A DNA stretch of 64,000 nucleotides from Helicobacter sp. 'house sparrow 1' (GCF_900199585.1 NZ_FZQY01000004.1:248001-312000); one strand, 5' to 3'; counted from the stretch's first letter, positions 9,289 through 18,446 are shown. A program made the numbers and translations. The notes: a model not told the origin generated them from the sequence alone.

Positions 9289-10227
9289 TTGTTTGAAAAT
9301 TCGCATCTATTGCTTTTGAAATGGTATGACCTTTGTGGTAGAAAACATTTGCCTTGGAGGAATTTGGGTTTTATAGATGGGGCTTATGGTGTTTATATAA
9401 GTGAAATTATGTTGCAACAAACACAAGTCTCTAGTGTTCTTTCATACTATGAAAGATTTATGCATAGATTTCCAACACTTAAAGATTTAAGTTTGGCAGA
9501 TGAGGATGAGGTTTTGATTTTTTGGGCAGGGTTAGGCTATTACTCAAGGGCAAAAAATTTATTAAAAACAGCAAAAATACTAAAAGATTTTTTACCTCAA
9601 ACTAAAGAAGAGTTAAAGGCTTTGCCAGGCATAGGGGATTATACTGCAGGTGCAATTTTATGTTTTGGATTTGGAAAAAATGTTGCCTTTTTTGATACAA
9701 ATATCAAAAGAGTATTGATGAGATTTTTTGCATTACAAAGTCCTACAAAAAAACAATTACAAGAAGTTGCAGATCGTTTTTTAAACACCAAAGATTCTTT
9801 TAATCATAATCAAGCTCTGCTAGATTTAGGAGCATTGATTTGTTTGCCCCTAAATCCACGATGCAATATTTGTCCTCTCTTTGATGATTGCAAGGGAAAG
9901 AATCAAATAAAACTTTATACACAAAGTAAAAAAATTATTTATGAGCAGGTTCAAATGCATTTGGGAATTTATGAGGATTCTCAAGCAATAGCGATGCTTA
10001 GAAGCAAAAAATGGAATAATCTTTTTAGTTTTCCTGAGGTGGATTTAAAAGTTCAAAGTTGCTTTGAAACACTAAAACATTCAAGGACAAAATATAAAAT
10101 TGAAGTATTGCTTTATAAACTTAACCAGCAACCACCGCATACTCAAATGATTCAAAAAGATAAAATACGAGATTTTCCAATGACAAGTTTAAGTCTTAAG
10201 ATTTTAAAGAAATTAAAACTTCTTTAA
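9289..10227 (+). CDS. mutY: Adenine DNA glycosylase MutY
   Basis: Removes adenine mispaired with 8-oxoguanine. It starts with TTG one base after the glcD stop and opens with WYDLCGRKHLPWRN, typical of MutY. The sequence SEIMLQQTQVSSV, the helix-hairpin-helix LKALPGIGDYTAGAI near residue 110 with the catalytic Asp (FFDTNIKR), and the iron-sulfur pattern C-X6-C-X2-C-X5-C (CLPLNPRCNICPLFDDC) near 185-201 are all present. At 312 aa its C-terminal 8-oxoG recognition domain is shorter than in E. coli. Confidence 0.95.
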   Translation: MFENSHLLLLKWYDLCGRKHLPWRNLGFIDGAYGVYISEIMLQQTQVSSVLSYYERFMHRFPTLKDLSLADEDEVLIFWAGLGYYSRAKNLLKTAKILKDFLPQTKEELKALPGIGDYTAGAILCFGFGKNVAFFDTNIKRVLMRFFALQSPTKKQLQEVADRFLNTKDSFNHNQALLDLGALICLPLNPRCNICPLFDDCKGKNQIKLYTQSKKIIYEQVQMHLGIYEDSQAIAMLRSKKWNNLFSFPEVDLKVQSCFETLKHSRTKYKIEVLLYKLNQQPPHTQMIQKDKIRDFPMTSLSLKILKKLKLL

Positions 10228-10268
10228 TTTCTTTTAGGTTTTTAAAAAGAACTTTAAAAATATTTTTC

Positions 10269-10274
10269 TACAAT
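10269..10274 (+). promoter_or_regulatory. Putative -10 element for the Gfo/Idh/MocA gene
   Basis: TACAAT in the 75-base gap after mutY, about 29 bases before the GTG start at 10303. A CAGGGAG ribosome binding site lies between them. Supported only by motif and position. Confidence 0.4.
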
Positions 10275-10302
10275 ATTAAAAAAATATTACCAGGGAGTTT
10301 TT

Positions 10303-11283
10303 GTGCAAGTTGCATTGATTGGTTATGGGTATTGGGGTAGGAATGTAGCAAAAGCAATAATAGATTCGGGTTTTTTTTCCTTAAAATGTATTTTTGATCT
10401 TGATAAAACACAAATAGAAGAATCTAAAAAACTTTATAATTTTAAAGAATATTCAAGTTATGAAGCAATTTTATTGGATGAGGAAATTGAGGCAATTTTT
10501 ATTGTTACTCCTCCTCAAAGCCACTTTGATCTTGCATTAAAGGCATTAAAAAGCAATAAACATATCTTTGTAGAAAAACCTCTTTGTATGGATGATGCAA
10601 AAGCTTTGATTTTATATCAAGAAGCAAAAAGAAGAAAATTAAGCCTTCATTGTGATCATATATTTTTATATGCCCCTCCTATACAATGGCTTAAACAAAA
10701 TCTTAGCATCTTAGGAAATATTGTTTATATTAATTCAAGGCGTATCAATCTGGGGTTATTTCAAAATAGTGTGGATGTAATTTGGGATCTTGCAATTCAT
10801 GATTTAAGCATTATTGATTATCTTATAGGGCTTGAGATTAAAAATATTGAGGTGTTTAAAAGAACCTATCAAAACTATCCAAATGATGCCATTGCTAATA
10901 TTAACCTTGAGTTGCAAAATGGAATAATTGTTACAATTAATGTTTCTTGGCTTAGCCCAATTAAGGTGCGAGAAATGATCATAGGAGGGGAGAATAAAAC
11001 TGCTATTTATGATGAAACCAAAAGTCAAAAATTGGCAATTTTTGATTCTGGAGTTGTGATTAGAGATGAATTTGACTCTCAAAGTCTTTACAAAAAAATG
11101 GTGGAATATAAAATTGGGAGTACAAGCTATCCAAAATTAGATTCTAAACCGGCCTTAAATCAATCAATTGAGGCTTTTATATTTAAAATAAAAAACCCAA
11201 TGCATACACAACATCTAATCGATGAAAAGCACACAATGCATATTATTAAAATCTTAAAACAGATTTCAGCTTCTGAGATCTAA
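10303..11283 (+). CDS. Gfo/Idh/MocA-family NAD(P)-dependent oxidoreductase
   Basis: Rossmann-fold dehydrogenase of 326 aa. The N-terminal dinucleotide motif is VALIGYGYWGRNVAK and the family signature IFVEKPLCMDD follows near residue 90. A conserved HD pair in AIHDLSIIDYLIG near residue 165 is in the usual active-site region. It starts with GTG behind a CAGGGAG ribosome binding site. Relatives often modify sugar nucleotides for surface glycans, but the substrate cannot be read here. Its 3' end overlaps the convergent next gene by 18 bases. Confidence 0.85.
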   Translation: MQVALIGYGYWGRNVAKAIIDSGFFSLKCIFDLDKTQIEESKKLYNFKEYSSYEAILLDEEIEAIFIVTPPQSHFDLALKALKSNKHIFVEKPLCMDDAKALILYQEAKRRKLSLHCDHIFLYAPPIQWLKQNLSILGNIVYINSRRINLGLFQNSVDVIWDLAIHDLSIIDYLIGLEIKNIEVFKRTYQNYPNDAIANINLELQNGIIVTINVSWLSPIKVREMIIGGENKTAIYDETKSQKLAIFDSGVVIRDEFDSQSLYKKMVEYKIGSTSYPKLDSKPALNQSIEAFIFKIKNPMHTQHLIDEKHTMHIIKILKQISASEI

Positions 11284-12009
11284 AAGATGGTCTTTAAAAT
11301 TAAACAATGGCTCAATTGTTTCAGTCTTAAAAATATCTATTTGAGAGAATGAGTCAAGTGATGAAATATTTTTTTCTAAAAGATTTTTTACACTATCAAA
11401 TGTTACTATAAGTCTCAATCCAAGATCTTGGCCTTTTTGATAAATTAATCCATCAATGCTTCCTAAATGTGGATATAAGGCATAAAATTCCAATTCCTGC
11501 CTAGATTTTTTCTTTTTAATTTGTAAAAGATTATCTTTTTTATCCTCATTAACAATAAGCGTAAGAATCTCTTTTTGCAAAGACAAGAGCATATTCCCAA
11601 GAAATAAAAAATTTTCTCTTGTTGGCGCTTGTGAGAGATGCTCTAATAAAAAAGTTTTCCATTCTTCTAAAAAAATTTTATAGTCCTTGTTTAAAAATTT
11701 TTTTAAATCATGATGTGTAAGTTTGATGGGAGAATTACCTATTTCATCTAATAGTTTTGGATAAGGTGTAAGATTTGAAAGCAAGATAGAGCCTATGGAG
11801 CTTTTTGTTACATTGGCAAGATATTTTCCTCCTATTAAGAGTTCTTTTTGGCTTTTAGTAGTGGTTTGCATATTACCCATTTTTATAAGATAGATATCTT
11901 TAGATTCTTTTTTTAGCACTTGAAGCAGTATAGGTAGGGTGTTGTTTATTTCTTTTGTATGACTTATTTTAGAAATATTTTGTAATAAGGAACTAATTTT
12001 TTCAATCAT
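11266..12009 (-). CDS. Conserved hypothetical protein next to coaBC
   Basis: A 247 aa protein without signal peptide or clear membrane segment and rich in Lys, Leu and Ser. The N-terminal half reads like helical repeats (ISSLLQNISKISHTKEINNTL), with a Lys-rich stretch LQIKKKKSRQELEFY near residue 167. I do not recognise a family with confidence. A hypothetical gene occupies the same place beside dfp/coaBC in H. pylori (from memory). Its start overlaps the coaBC stop by four bases, so the two are probably co-translated. Confidence 0.75.
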   Translation of the reverse strand: MIEKISSLLQNISKISHTKEINNTLPILLQVLKKESKDIYLIKMGNMQTTTKSQKELLIGGKYLANVTKSSIGSILLSNLTPYPKLLDEIGNSPIKLTHHDLKKFLNKDYKIFLEEWKTFLLEHLSQAPTRENFLFLGNMLLSLQKEILTLIVNEDKKDNLLQIKKKKSRQELEFYALYPHLGSIDGLIYQKGQDLGLRLIVTFDSVKNLLEKNISSLDSFSQIDIFKTETIEPLFNFKDHLLDLRS

Positions 12010-13211
12010 AAAAGCGTAAGAAAATCTGCAATTTCAAATGCTACTTGTAGTTTTGAGCTAAGTGGTATTTGCTTTTGTTTGTCCTTTGAAAATAAGATCA
12101 TTTCATTATTTTGTGAGCCAAAAGTATTATGATTTGAAAGTATATTGAGACATACACACGCACAATTTTTGGTCTCAAGCATTTTTTTTGCACAATCTAT
12201 TGCATTGTTTTTATCCAATTCTGCCTTAAAGCCAATTTTTACTAGATTTTTCTGATTTAAACTCTCTAAAATATCAATATTCCTCTCAAGCTCTAGAGTT
12301 AGATTCTTTTGGTCTTGCTTTTTAATTTTTGTATTGTAGGAATTTTTTGGAATAAAATCAGCAATTGCAGCACTCATTATTAGATAGGTTTTTTCTTCTG
12401 TAAGATTTGTCTTAATGGCCTCAAGATATTCTTTTGCACTTGCTACCTTTATTTGTTGGATAGAGTTTGGGAGCTCTTGAGGGAAAATTGAACTAATAAA
12501 AGTTACATTTGCTCCCAAAAAATAAAAAGCTAAGGCCAAGGCACTTGCCTGTAATCCACTAGAGTGATTACTAATGCACCTTACAAGATCAATGTTTTCC
12601 TTGCTTCCACCACCTGTGATCATCACTCTTTTATTTTTATAAAAAGAGTGGCTATAAAATTCTCGTATCAGATTAAAAACTATTTCTTTGGGAGTTGCAA
12701 GGGCTCCATCTCCGAAAGTATCACAAGCAAGTAAGCATGACCTTGTGGCAATAATCTTAAAGCCATCTTTTCTAAGCTTTGAAATATTTTCTTGTGTCTT
12801 TGGATTTTCTAGCATCTGTGTATTCATAGCAGGTGCAATAAGCTTTGGTGCTTTTGATGCTAGAAGTGTAGAAAGAAGTAGATTATCAGCAATACCATAA
12901 GATATTTTTGCAAGGGTATTGGCAGTAGTTGGAGCGATCAAAAAGACATCTGCCCATTTGGCATAATCTATATGATTGCAACCATTGCTCCAATCTTCAC
13001 TTTGAAGATGCAAGACTTTTGTGTGTGTAAGTGCCTCAAAGCAAAGAGGGGTTACAAACTTTTTTGCTTCTTCAGTCATTACTACTCTTATATCAGCACC
13101 TAATTTTTTAAGCATACTAATAAGATCTAAAATCTTATAAATTGCTATAGAACTACTCACACCAATTAAAATTTTTTTATCTTTCAAAAGTAAAGGGTTT
13201 GTAAAAATCAT
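12006..13211 (-). CDS. coaBC: Bifunctional phosphopantothenoylcysteine synthetase/decarboxylase
   Basis: Two consecutive steps of CoA synthesis. The N-terminal CoaC half (residues 1-180) is the FMN-dependent decarboxylase, with GVSSSIAIYKILDL, a His in ...HIDYAKWADVFLIAPTTANTLAKISYGIADNLL, the PAMNTQMLENP motif and the substrate-clamp cysteine region LLACDTFGDGALA. The C-terminal CoaB half (185-401) has VMITGGGSKENIDLVRCISNHSSGLQA and ends at the expected length. It overlaps genes on both sides by 4 bases within the flgP-coaBC group. Confidence 0.96.
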   Translation of the reverse strand: MIFTNPLLLKDKKILIGVSSSIAIYKILDLISMLKKLGADIRVVMTEEAKKFVTPLCFEALTHTKVLHLQSEDWSNGCNHIDYAKWADVFLIAPTTANTLAKISYGIADNLLLSTLLASKAPKLIAPAMNTQMLENPKTQENISKLRKDGFKIIATRSCLLACDTFGDGALATPKEIVFNLIREFYSHSFYKNKRVMITGGGSKENIDLVRCISNHSSGLQASALALAFYFLGANVTFISSIFPQELPNSIQQIKVASAKEYLEAIKTNLTEEKTYLIMSAAIADFIPKNSYNTKIKKQDQKNLTLELERNIDILESLNQKNLVKIGFKAELDKNNAIDCAKKMLETKNCACVCLNILSNHNTFGSQNNEMILFSKDKQKQIPLSSKLQVAFEIADFLTLL

Positions 13212-13798
13212 TTTCTTTCGTACTGCTTTGAAGGATCTATATAATCATCAATTGAAATTGCAACGCCCGTTGAGAGATTTTGAAAGAGAGTATGCCCTTG
13301 CTTTCTTTCATAATATATAATCTGTCCGCTTTGTTGAAATCTTTGAATAATTGCATTGTCTTCTCCTGCCATTTTGCCTTTACCATCAAAAATATCTCTT
13401 CCAAGCAAAATATCATCAAATAAATCAGCATATGCAACTTTACCAAAAAATTCTTTTGCACTAGGCCACTTTGGAGCACAGTCATTCATAAAACAGATTT
13501 TATTTTTAAAAACACTAATATTTCCAATATTTTGCCCAAGTTTAAAAAGCTCAACGATAATATTGTCATCTTGTGTTCTCAATAATGCATAGTCATAGTA
13601 ACTAAATTTTGGACTTTTTATAAATAGGAGTTTAAAATCAGGTGGAGGAAGATCTTCTTTAGCTATTTGTTTTGGAGCTCTTACAGGTTTGTTTGTAAAA
13701 AGATTCTTTGTGCCTGCACATGCGCTAAAAAGTAAAAGAACAAGAGCAAGGCCACAACTAGCGATGCTCCTAATTCTAAGAAGGTTAAAAAAATCCAT
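13208..13798 (-). CDS. Putative lipoprotein downstream of flgP
   Basis: 196 aa with an N-terminal hydrophobic segment and a lipobox LLLFSAC, giving a predicted lipidated Cys27. A pair of cysteines (CFMNDC) sits near residue 105. It begins at the last base of the flgP-like gene, so the two are almost certainly expressed together. In H. pylori a lipoprotein gene lies in the same place (from memory). In Campylobacter flgP is paired with flgQ, but I cannot show that this protein is FlgQ. A role in the flagellar outer disk is only inferred. Confidence 0.8.
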   Translation of the reverse strand: MDFFNLLRIRSIASCGLALVLLLFSACAGTKNLFTNKPVRAPKQIAKEDLPPPDFKLLFIKSPKFSYYDYALLRTQDDNIIVELFKLGQNIGNISVFKNKICFMNDCAPKWPSAKEFFGKVAYADLFDDILLGRDIFDGKGKMAGEDNAIIQRFQQSGQIIYYERKQGHTLFQNLSTGVAISIDDYIDPSKQYERK

Positions 13799-14481
13799 TA
13801 TCCTCGATCACCACTTAAAGCGCGATACCAAATTCTACCATCAAGCTTGAGTTCCATACTTACTTGACATAATCCATCTTTATACACTGTTTCTGTAATT
13901 TCTGCATTTCGAATCAAGGCTTGAACTTTTGTTTTTACAGTAGAGTTTTGCAATACCATATCTCTTACTGTATCTTGTGCATTTACTCTTATACCATACA
14001 TTTTTTCACCAAGCTGTCTATAGGCATCTACAATTGCAGCTCTCTTTGCAAGTGCCAGTGCTTGTGATGGAGAAATTGTGCTTTCTGGTGCTACACCCAT
14101 ACCCACAGCACTAAGTTCAATGATATTAGTAGGAGTGAGAATAGGGCTATTTTGTATCATAGCATCACCAACAGGAACATCCGCATTCCCCATAGAATCT
14201 CCTGGAGGGGTTGTAGGATTTGAAGGTGTATCAAACCTAGTATCAGGTAAAGGAGCATCCAGTCCTACTTGAGGAAGATCATTCCCTGCAACAAGTTTGG
14301 GATTACTAAATCCAATTGGAGGATAAGTAGGCGCTTGAACAGAGCCTGGTTGATACATTGCTGATGGAGGAACAAGACTTGTATCATCTCCAGGGAGACC
14401 AAAACTACCACAACCCACAAGTGCTAAGGCGCTACTTGCAATAATAGAGCCTGTTAAAAACCTTCTTGTTATATTCTTCAT
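13798..14481 (-). CDS. flgP: FlgP-like LPP20-family outer-membrane lipoprotein
   Basis: The signal peptide ends in a lipobox LALVGC with Cys24 predicted to be lipidated. A Pro/Asp/Gly-rich linker spans residues ~28-115, then an LPP20-type domain begins with SQALALAKRAAIVDAYRQLGEKMYGIRV near 140-167. FlgP forms the basal disk of the Campylobacter and Helicobacter flagellar motor. Campylobacter FlgP is shorter, about 170 aa by memory, so the long linker is unusual. The family is clear; the FlgP name is inferred from domain and neighbourhood. Confidence 0.75.
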   Translation of the reverse strand: MKNITRRFLTGSIIASSALALVGCGSFGLPGDDTSLVPPSAMYQPGSVQAPTYPPIGFSNPKLVAGNDLPQVGLDAPLPDTRFDTPSNPTTPPGDSMGNADVPVGDAMIQNSPILTPTNIIELSAVGMGVAPESTISPSQALALAKRAAIVDAYRQLGEKMYGIRVNAQDTVRDMVLQNSTVKTKVQALIRNAEITETVYKDGLCQVSMELKLDGRIWYRALSGDRG

Positions 14482-14535
14482 AAAAATCCTTTAAAAAGTA
14501 AATATACTCTGAAATAAGCAAAATATATTCCACTT

Positions 14536-15393
14536 TTAAATCTTTTTAAAATTAAGTAGCGAAAAATTATTATCCATTGCAATAATATCGCCAACTCTCA
14601 CCTTTTCATTTGTTTTTGGAAGAGAACAGGAAAGAAGGATATTTTGCACCAAAAGCGTAGCTTGAATGGTTGAATCTTTCTCTTCCAAAGACAAAACTTT
14701 GCCTAAAATTTTATTTTCATCTTTTTGTAGAAAGACTTCACTAGGGCTTCCAGATTTAATAAACTTTCCATCCTTTAGGGTAAAAACCTCATCAGCTAAC
14801 AAAAACATCTCTGTTATATCGTGTGAAATTAAAAAAGTTGTAAATTTATATTTTTTTAGAATATTTTTTAGATCACTTTGCAGTAAAGATTTTGTATCTT
14901 TGTCTAATCCACTAAAGGGTTCATCTAAAAGTAAAATATCAGGATTGCTAAGAATGGCTCTTGCAAGGGCAACTTTTTGAGACTGACCCCCTGATAGATT
15001 CTTTGGTTTTTGATTACAGAGCTTTTCAAGATTAAGGGAAGCAATGAGTTCTTCAACCTGATTTTGCATTGTCTTATCAAGACCAAAGATTATATTTTTA
15101 TAAACACTAAGATGTGGAAATAGGGTGTAATTTTGGAATACAAAACCAACTTTTCTTTTCCAAGTAGGCAAGGAAAATTTTTTCTCCTTATTAAAAAATT
15201 CTTGATGATTGTATTTGATGATTCCGCTATCTGGGTGTGTAATACCTGCAAGGATTTTTAGAAATGTTGTTTTGCCACTTCCAGATTTACCAAAAATTCC
15301 ATAGGTCTTTTGAGCGTGAAAAAGAGTGTGAATATCAAGTGTAAAATTGCCTTGAGCCCCGCTAAGTTTTTTTTGAATACAAATTTCTATCAT
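14536..15393 (-). CDS. modC: Molybdate ABC transporter ATP-binding protein
   Basis: ATPase of the molybdate importer. Walker A is GKSGSGKTTFL near residue 36-44, the Q-loop VFQNYTLFPHL near 85, the signature LSGGQSQKVALARAIL near 127, Walker B DILLLDEPFSGLD, and the switch His in LISHDITE. The last ~60 residues form a single molybdate/tungstate-binding (TOBE/MOP-like) domain (ILGKVLSLEEKDSTIQATLLV). It is the third gene of modABC and overlaps modB by four bases. Confidence 0.93.
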   Translation of the reverse strand: MIEICIQKKLSGAQGNFTLDIHTLFHAQKTYGIFGKSGSGKTTFLKILAGITHPDSGIIKYNHQEFFNKEKKFSLPTWKRKVGFVFQNYTLFPHLSVYKNIIFGLDKTMQNQVEELIASLNLEKLCNQKPKNLSGGQSQKVALARAILSNPDILLLDEPFSGLDKDTKSLLQSDLKNILKKYKFTTFLISHDITEMFLLADEVFTLKDGKFIKSGSPSEVFLQKDENKILGKVLSLEEKDSTIQATLLVQNILLSCSLPKTNEKVRVGDIIAMDNNFSLLNFKKI

Positions 15394-16079
15394 AAAAGCC
15401 CTCTATTGTTATGAAGCTTATGATTGATAAAAATGACAATAAATAAGAGTATAAAGCTCGTGATGCTTAAAATAAGCGCGTAAGAATGAGCTATGGGATA
15501 ATTTAATTGCTCTGCTTGTGTATAAATTGCAATACTGGCTACTCGACTTACTCCTGCAATATCCCCTCCTATCATCATTACAACACCAAATTCTCCGATT
15601 GTATGAGCAAAGGTTGTGATAATTGCAAGCAGAATGCTTGATGTAATATTTGGAAGGAGGACAAACAATAGTGTATAGATTCTTCCTTTGCCTAGAGTAT
15701 AGCTAGCCTCTTTGAGATTATCAGGAAGATTTTGCAAGGCATTTTTTATAGGGTTTATCATAAAAGGAAGAGAGAAAATAATGCTCCCAATTACAATCCC
15801 TGAAAAGCTAAAAGCAAGTTGGATTCCAAAATATTTTTTTAAAAAATCTCCAAAAAAATAATTTGGAGAAAAGCTCAAAAGAAGATAAAAGCCAAGTACC
15901 GTAGGGGGTAAAATAAGAGGCATCCAAATTAGTGTTTCTAAAACAATTTTTATTTTATGATTGCTATAAGCTAGGTAATATCCTAAAATAATGCCTATAG
16001 GTAAGAGAATTAGAGTGGTGATGCTTGCAAGCTTGAAACTGAGCCAAAGTGTCTGTAAAAAATCTGGATCTAAATGCAT
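15390..16079 (-). CDS. modB: Molybdate ABC transporter permease
   Basis: Inner-membrane permease of 229 aa with about five to six hydrophobic segments. The characteristic ABC permease loop EASYTLGKGRIYTLLFVLLP near residue 125 contacts ModC. The phrases WMPLILPPTVLGFYLLL and GEFGVVMMIGGDIAGVSRVASIAIY are typical of ModB. It lies between modA (2 bases) and modC (overlap), so all three form one transcription unit. Confidence 0.95.
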   Translation of the reverse strand: MHLDPDFLQTLWLSFKLASITTLILLPIGIILGYYLAYSNHKIKIVLETLIWMPLILPPTVLGFYLLLSFSPNYFFGDFLKKYFGIQLAFSFSGIVIGSIIFSLPFMINPIKNALQNLPDNLKEASYTLGKGRIYTLLFVLLPNITSSILLAIITTFAHTIGEFGVVMMIGGDIAGVSRVASIAIYTQAEQLNYPIAHSYALILSITSFILLFIVIFINHKLHNNRGLL

Positions 16080-16081
16080 AA

Positions 16082-16801
16082 TTATGGAACTAAATAACCA
16101 TATTTTTTAAAGATGTCCTGAGAATGAAGTATAAAATTTGCAAAATCTTTTGCAAGTTGTTTTGTTTGACCTGATTTTGTAATACTTAAAGCTTGTTTGA
16201 TGGGTGTATATAAACTCGGATCTATAATTATAAAACTCACTTCAGGATTATCCTTATCAATCAAAGAAAGAGCACCAAAGCCTGCTTGAGCATTTTTGCT
16301 TTCTACCCATTGATGAGCTTGTGAGATAGAAGTTGCTTGGATAAGCTTATCTTGAATTTGTTTGTAAAGACCAGTTTTTTCTAATACCTCTTTACCAGCT
16401 CTTCCATATGGAGCTAGATTGGGATTTGGAAGGGCAATTTTCTTGATATCCACTTCTAGTAAATTATCAAGGTTTTGTAGTTTTGTGGTTTTACTCCATA
16501 AAACAAGTATGCCTTGGGCATAAACTTGAGGCTTTGAAGCAAGGTTGTCTTCAAAAAGTTTTTGAGGATAGCTTGTGTCTGCTGAAATAAAAAGATCTAC
16601 AGAAGCATTATTTTTAATCTGTGCATAGGCTTTCCCTGAAGAAAGAAAACTGATATGAATTTGATGTGTTTTGTGTTGTTTTAGAAAGTTTTCTTTGATT
16701 TCTTCAAGGACTTTTGAGAGATTGGCTGCTGCTAGAATATTGATTGTGTCAGCAAAAGTTGTAGAACAAAGTAGCATAAAACTTAATAAAAGCTTTTTCA
16801 T
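16082..16801 (-). CDS. modA: Molybdate-binding periplasmic protein
   Basis: Periplasmic receptor that binds molybdate or tungstate and delivers it to ModB. Signal peptide LLLSFMLLCSTTFA, then INILAAANLSKVLEEI, VDLFISADTSYP near residue 70 and the C-terminal FANFILHSQDIFKKYGYL, as expected for ModA. The ATG at 16801 is chosen over the longer frame opening at 16840 because it has an AGGA ribosome binding site and starts directly at the signal peptide. First gene of modABC. Confidence 0.94.
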   Translation of the reverse strand: MKKLLLSFMLLCSTTFADTINILAAANLSKVLEEIKENFLKQHKTHQIHISFLSSGKAYAQIKNNASVDLFISADTSYPQKLFEDNLASKPQVYAQGILVLWSKTTKLQNLDNLLEVDIKKIALPNPNLAPYGRAGKEVLEKTGLYKQIQDKLIQATSISQAHQWVESKNAQAGFGALSLIDKDNPEVSFIIIDPSLYTPIKQALSITKSGQTKQLAKDFANFILHSQDIFKKYGYLVP

Positions 16802-16831
16802 CGTATTTCCTAATTCTATAAGATGAATATG

Positions 16832-16837
16832 ATTATA
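16832..16837 (-). promoter_or_regulatory. Putative -10 element of modABC
   Basis: A perfect TATAAT on the - strand 30 bases upstream of the modA start, in the 84-base gap behind thrC. A T-run precedes it. It predicts a leader of roughly 25 nt. Confidence 0.5.
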
Positions 16838-16853
16838 CAAAAAAGTTATTGAC

Positions 16854-16877
16854 CCTTATATATAAAAATATATAAGG
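16854..16877. promoter_or_regulatory. Perfect palindrome upstream of modA, candidate ModE-type operator
   Basis: Two perfect 10-base arms, CCTTATATAT and ATATATAAGG, are separated by AAAA. The centre is ~30 bases upstream of the putative modA -10 box. The E. coli ModE operator is known to have paired TATAT-type half sites, which this resembles. It also lies 9 bases beyond the thrC stop, so it could be a thrC terminator hairpin, but no T-run directly follows. The operator reading is inference. Confidence 0.5.
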
Positions 16878-16885
16878 AAGCCAAT

Positions 16886-18328
16886 TTAGATTATTTTTAA
16901 GATAGTGTCTTCTACTTCTTTAATATCTAGAATTTTTTGATGGTTTTGAGGTTTATTAAAAAGTTCAAGAATATTACTTGGAAGTGTAGTTTGTGTATCT
17001 TTAAGAATAAAATCTATAGCCTCTTTATCTGAAACTTTTTTATTATTTATCGCTAAGTAGATTGTTGGGGCGAATTTACACCATTGAGCCGTTGAGCAAA
17101 TGATATTATGTTTTGATTTTAGCTTTGTGTAGACATGGATTGCATTTGCTGTATGTGGATCAATAAGAATCTTATTTTGATAAAAATCCTTGATTGTGTT
17201 GAGGCATTGGTGATCATCACAAAAGTCTGCTTCAAAATTTTCTTGCAATAAGCAAAGCTCCTCTGATGTAAGTTCATAATAGTGTTTATGTTCCAAATCT
17301 TGCATAAGCTCATTTGTGCGTTGTGACCCAAAGAGACTAAAAAGAACCCTTTCAATATTGGAGCTTTTTAAGATATCCATCGCAGGAGAGTATGTCAAGA
17401 GTAATTTTTTATTTCTCAGATCATATTTTCCTGTTTGTATAAATTCTGTAAGAATATTGTTTGGATTTGAAGCAATAGTAATTTTTTCAAGAGGAAGTCC
17501 CATCTGTCTAGCATAAAATGCTCCAAGAGCATTGCCAAAATTACCGCTAGGTACAATGATTTTAACCCTTTCTCCAAAAGAGAGTTTTTCTTGCTTAATA
17601 TATTGGAGATAGCCCCAAATATGATAAACAATTTGGAAGATAATGCGCCCAAAATTAACAGAATTTGCGACAGATAAAGAAATACCCTTTTGTTTTAATG
17701 CTTTCTTAAAAGAATCCTTATGAATCAATGCTTTAAGAATACTTTGTGCATCATCAAAGTTGCCATTGATTCCAAAAATATTGAGATTTTTGGAATTTTG
17801 GGTAGTCATTTGTAGTTCTTGAATTTGACTTGTTCCACCCTTTGGATAGATGCAAACTACTTCAATATTGTCTAAATTTGCAAAAGAATTAAGAGTTGCA
17901 GGTCCCGTATCTCCACTTGTAGCTGTAAGAATGAGATATTTTTTGTTGTATTTTTTTGCAATGTTAGAGAATAGAGATCCAAAAGGAGCCAAGGCCATAT
18001 CTTTAAAGGCCCTTGAACTTCCGTGATAAAGCTCTTGAATTGAAAGAGATGAATCTATTTTTGTTAGGGGTGCAGGATTTTTGGAATCATCAAAAAAATC
18101 ATATTGTTGTAAGGCTTCCTGAAGGATAGAATCCTCAATTTCTATATCCAGAGCCTGAAAAATTTTTCTACTTAAAGATTGGTAATTAGAATCTAGGAGT
18201 GTGGAAAAATCTATTTTAGGTAATTTTACAGGTGCCCATAATCCATGATTTGGAGCACTAGGATTTAAAATCACTTGATTAAAATCACTAAAAACACCAC
18301 CACCTCTTGTACTAGTAAAGTGTTGCAT
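16886..18328 (-). CDS. thrC: Threonine synthase
   Basis: PLP enzyme converting O-phosphohomoserine to threonine. The N-terminus FTSTRGGGVFSDFNQVIL and the PLP lysine motif ELYHGSSRAFKDMALAPFG near residue 100-118 are typical, followed by ILTATSGDTGPATLNSFANL and the phosphate-binding VPSGNFGNALGAFYARQMGLP near 260. The length of 480 aa fits the long class of threonine synthases. It stands alone between divergent dedA and the modABC promoter region. Confidence 0.96.
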   Translation of the reverse strand: MQHFTSTRGGGVFSDFNQVILNPSAPNHGLWAPVKLPKIDFSTLLDSNYQSLSRKIFQALDIEIEDSILQEALQQYDFFDDSKNPAPLTKIDSSLSIQELYHGSSRAFKDMALAPFGSLFSNIAKKYNKKYLILTATSGDTGPATLNSFANLDNIEVVCIYPKGGTSQIQELQMTTQNSKNLNIFGINGNFDDAQSILKALIHKDSFKKALKQKGISLSVANSVNFGRIIFQIVYHIWGYLQYIKQEKLSFGERVKIIVPSGNFGNALGAFYARQMGLPLEKITIASNPNNILTEFIQTGKYDLRNKKLLLTYSPAMDILKSSNIERVLFSLFGSQRTNELMQDLEHKHYYELTSEELCLLQENFEADFCDDHQCLNTIKDFYQNKILIDPHTANAIHVYTKLKSKHNIICSTAQWCKFAPTIYLAINNKKVSDKEAIDFILKDTQTTLPSNILELFNKPQNHQKILDIKEVEDTILKII

Positions 18329-18446
18329 AGAAAACCTTTTTTTGTTGGGATTTTATCAAAAATATTATTAGATGAAAGTTGTGATTATGCCAAATAGAGT
18401 TGTTTAAAAAATAATTCCAAAATTTTAGAAATTTATTTTCAAATAT

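Noticed and set aside
16802-16840. N-terminal extension of ModA
   Set aside because: The extra 13 residues lie before the signal peptide and the AGGA site supports 16801; the extension covers the promoter region.
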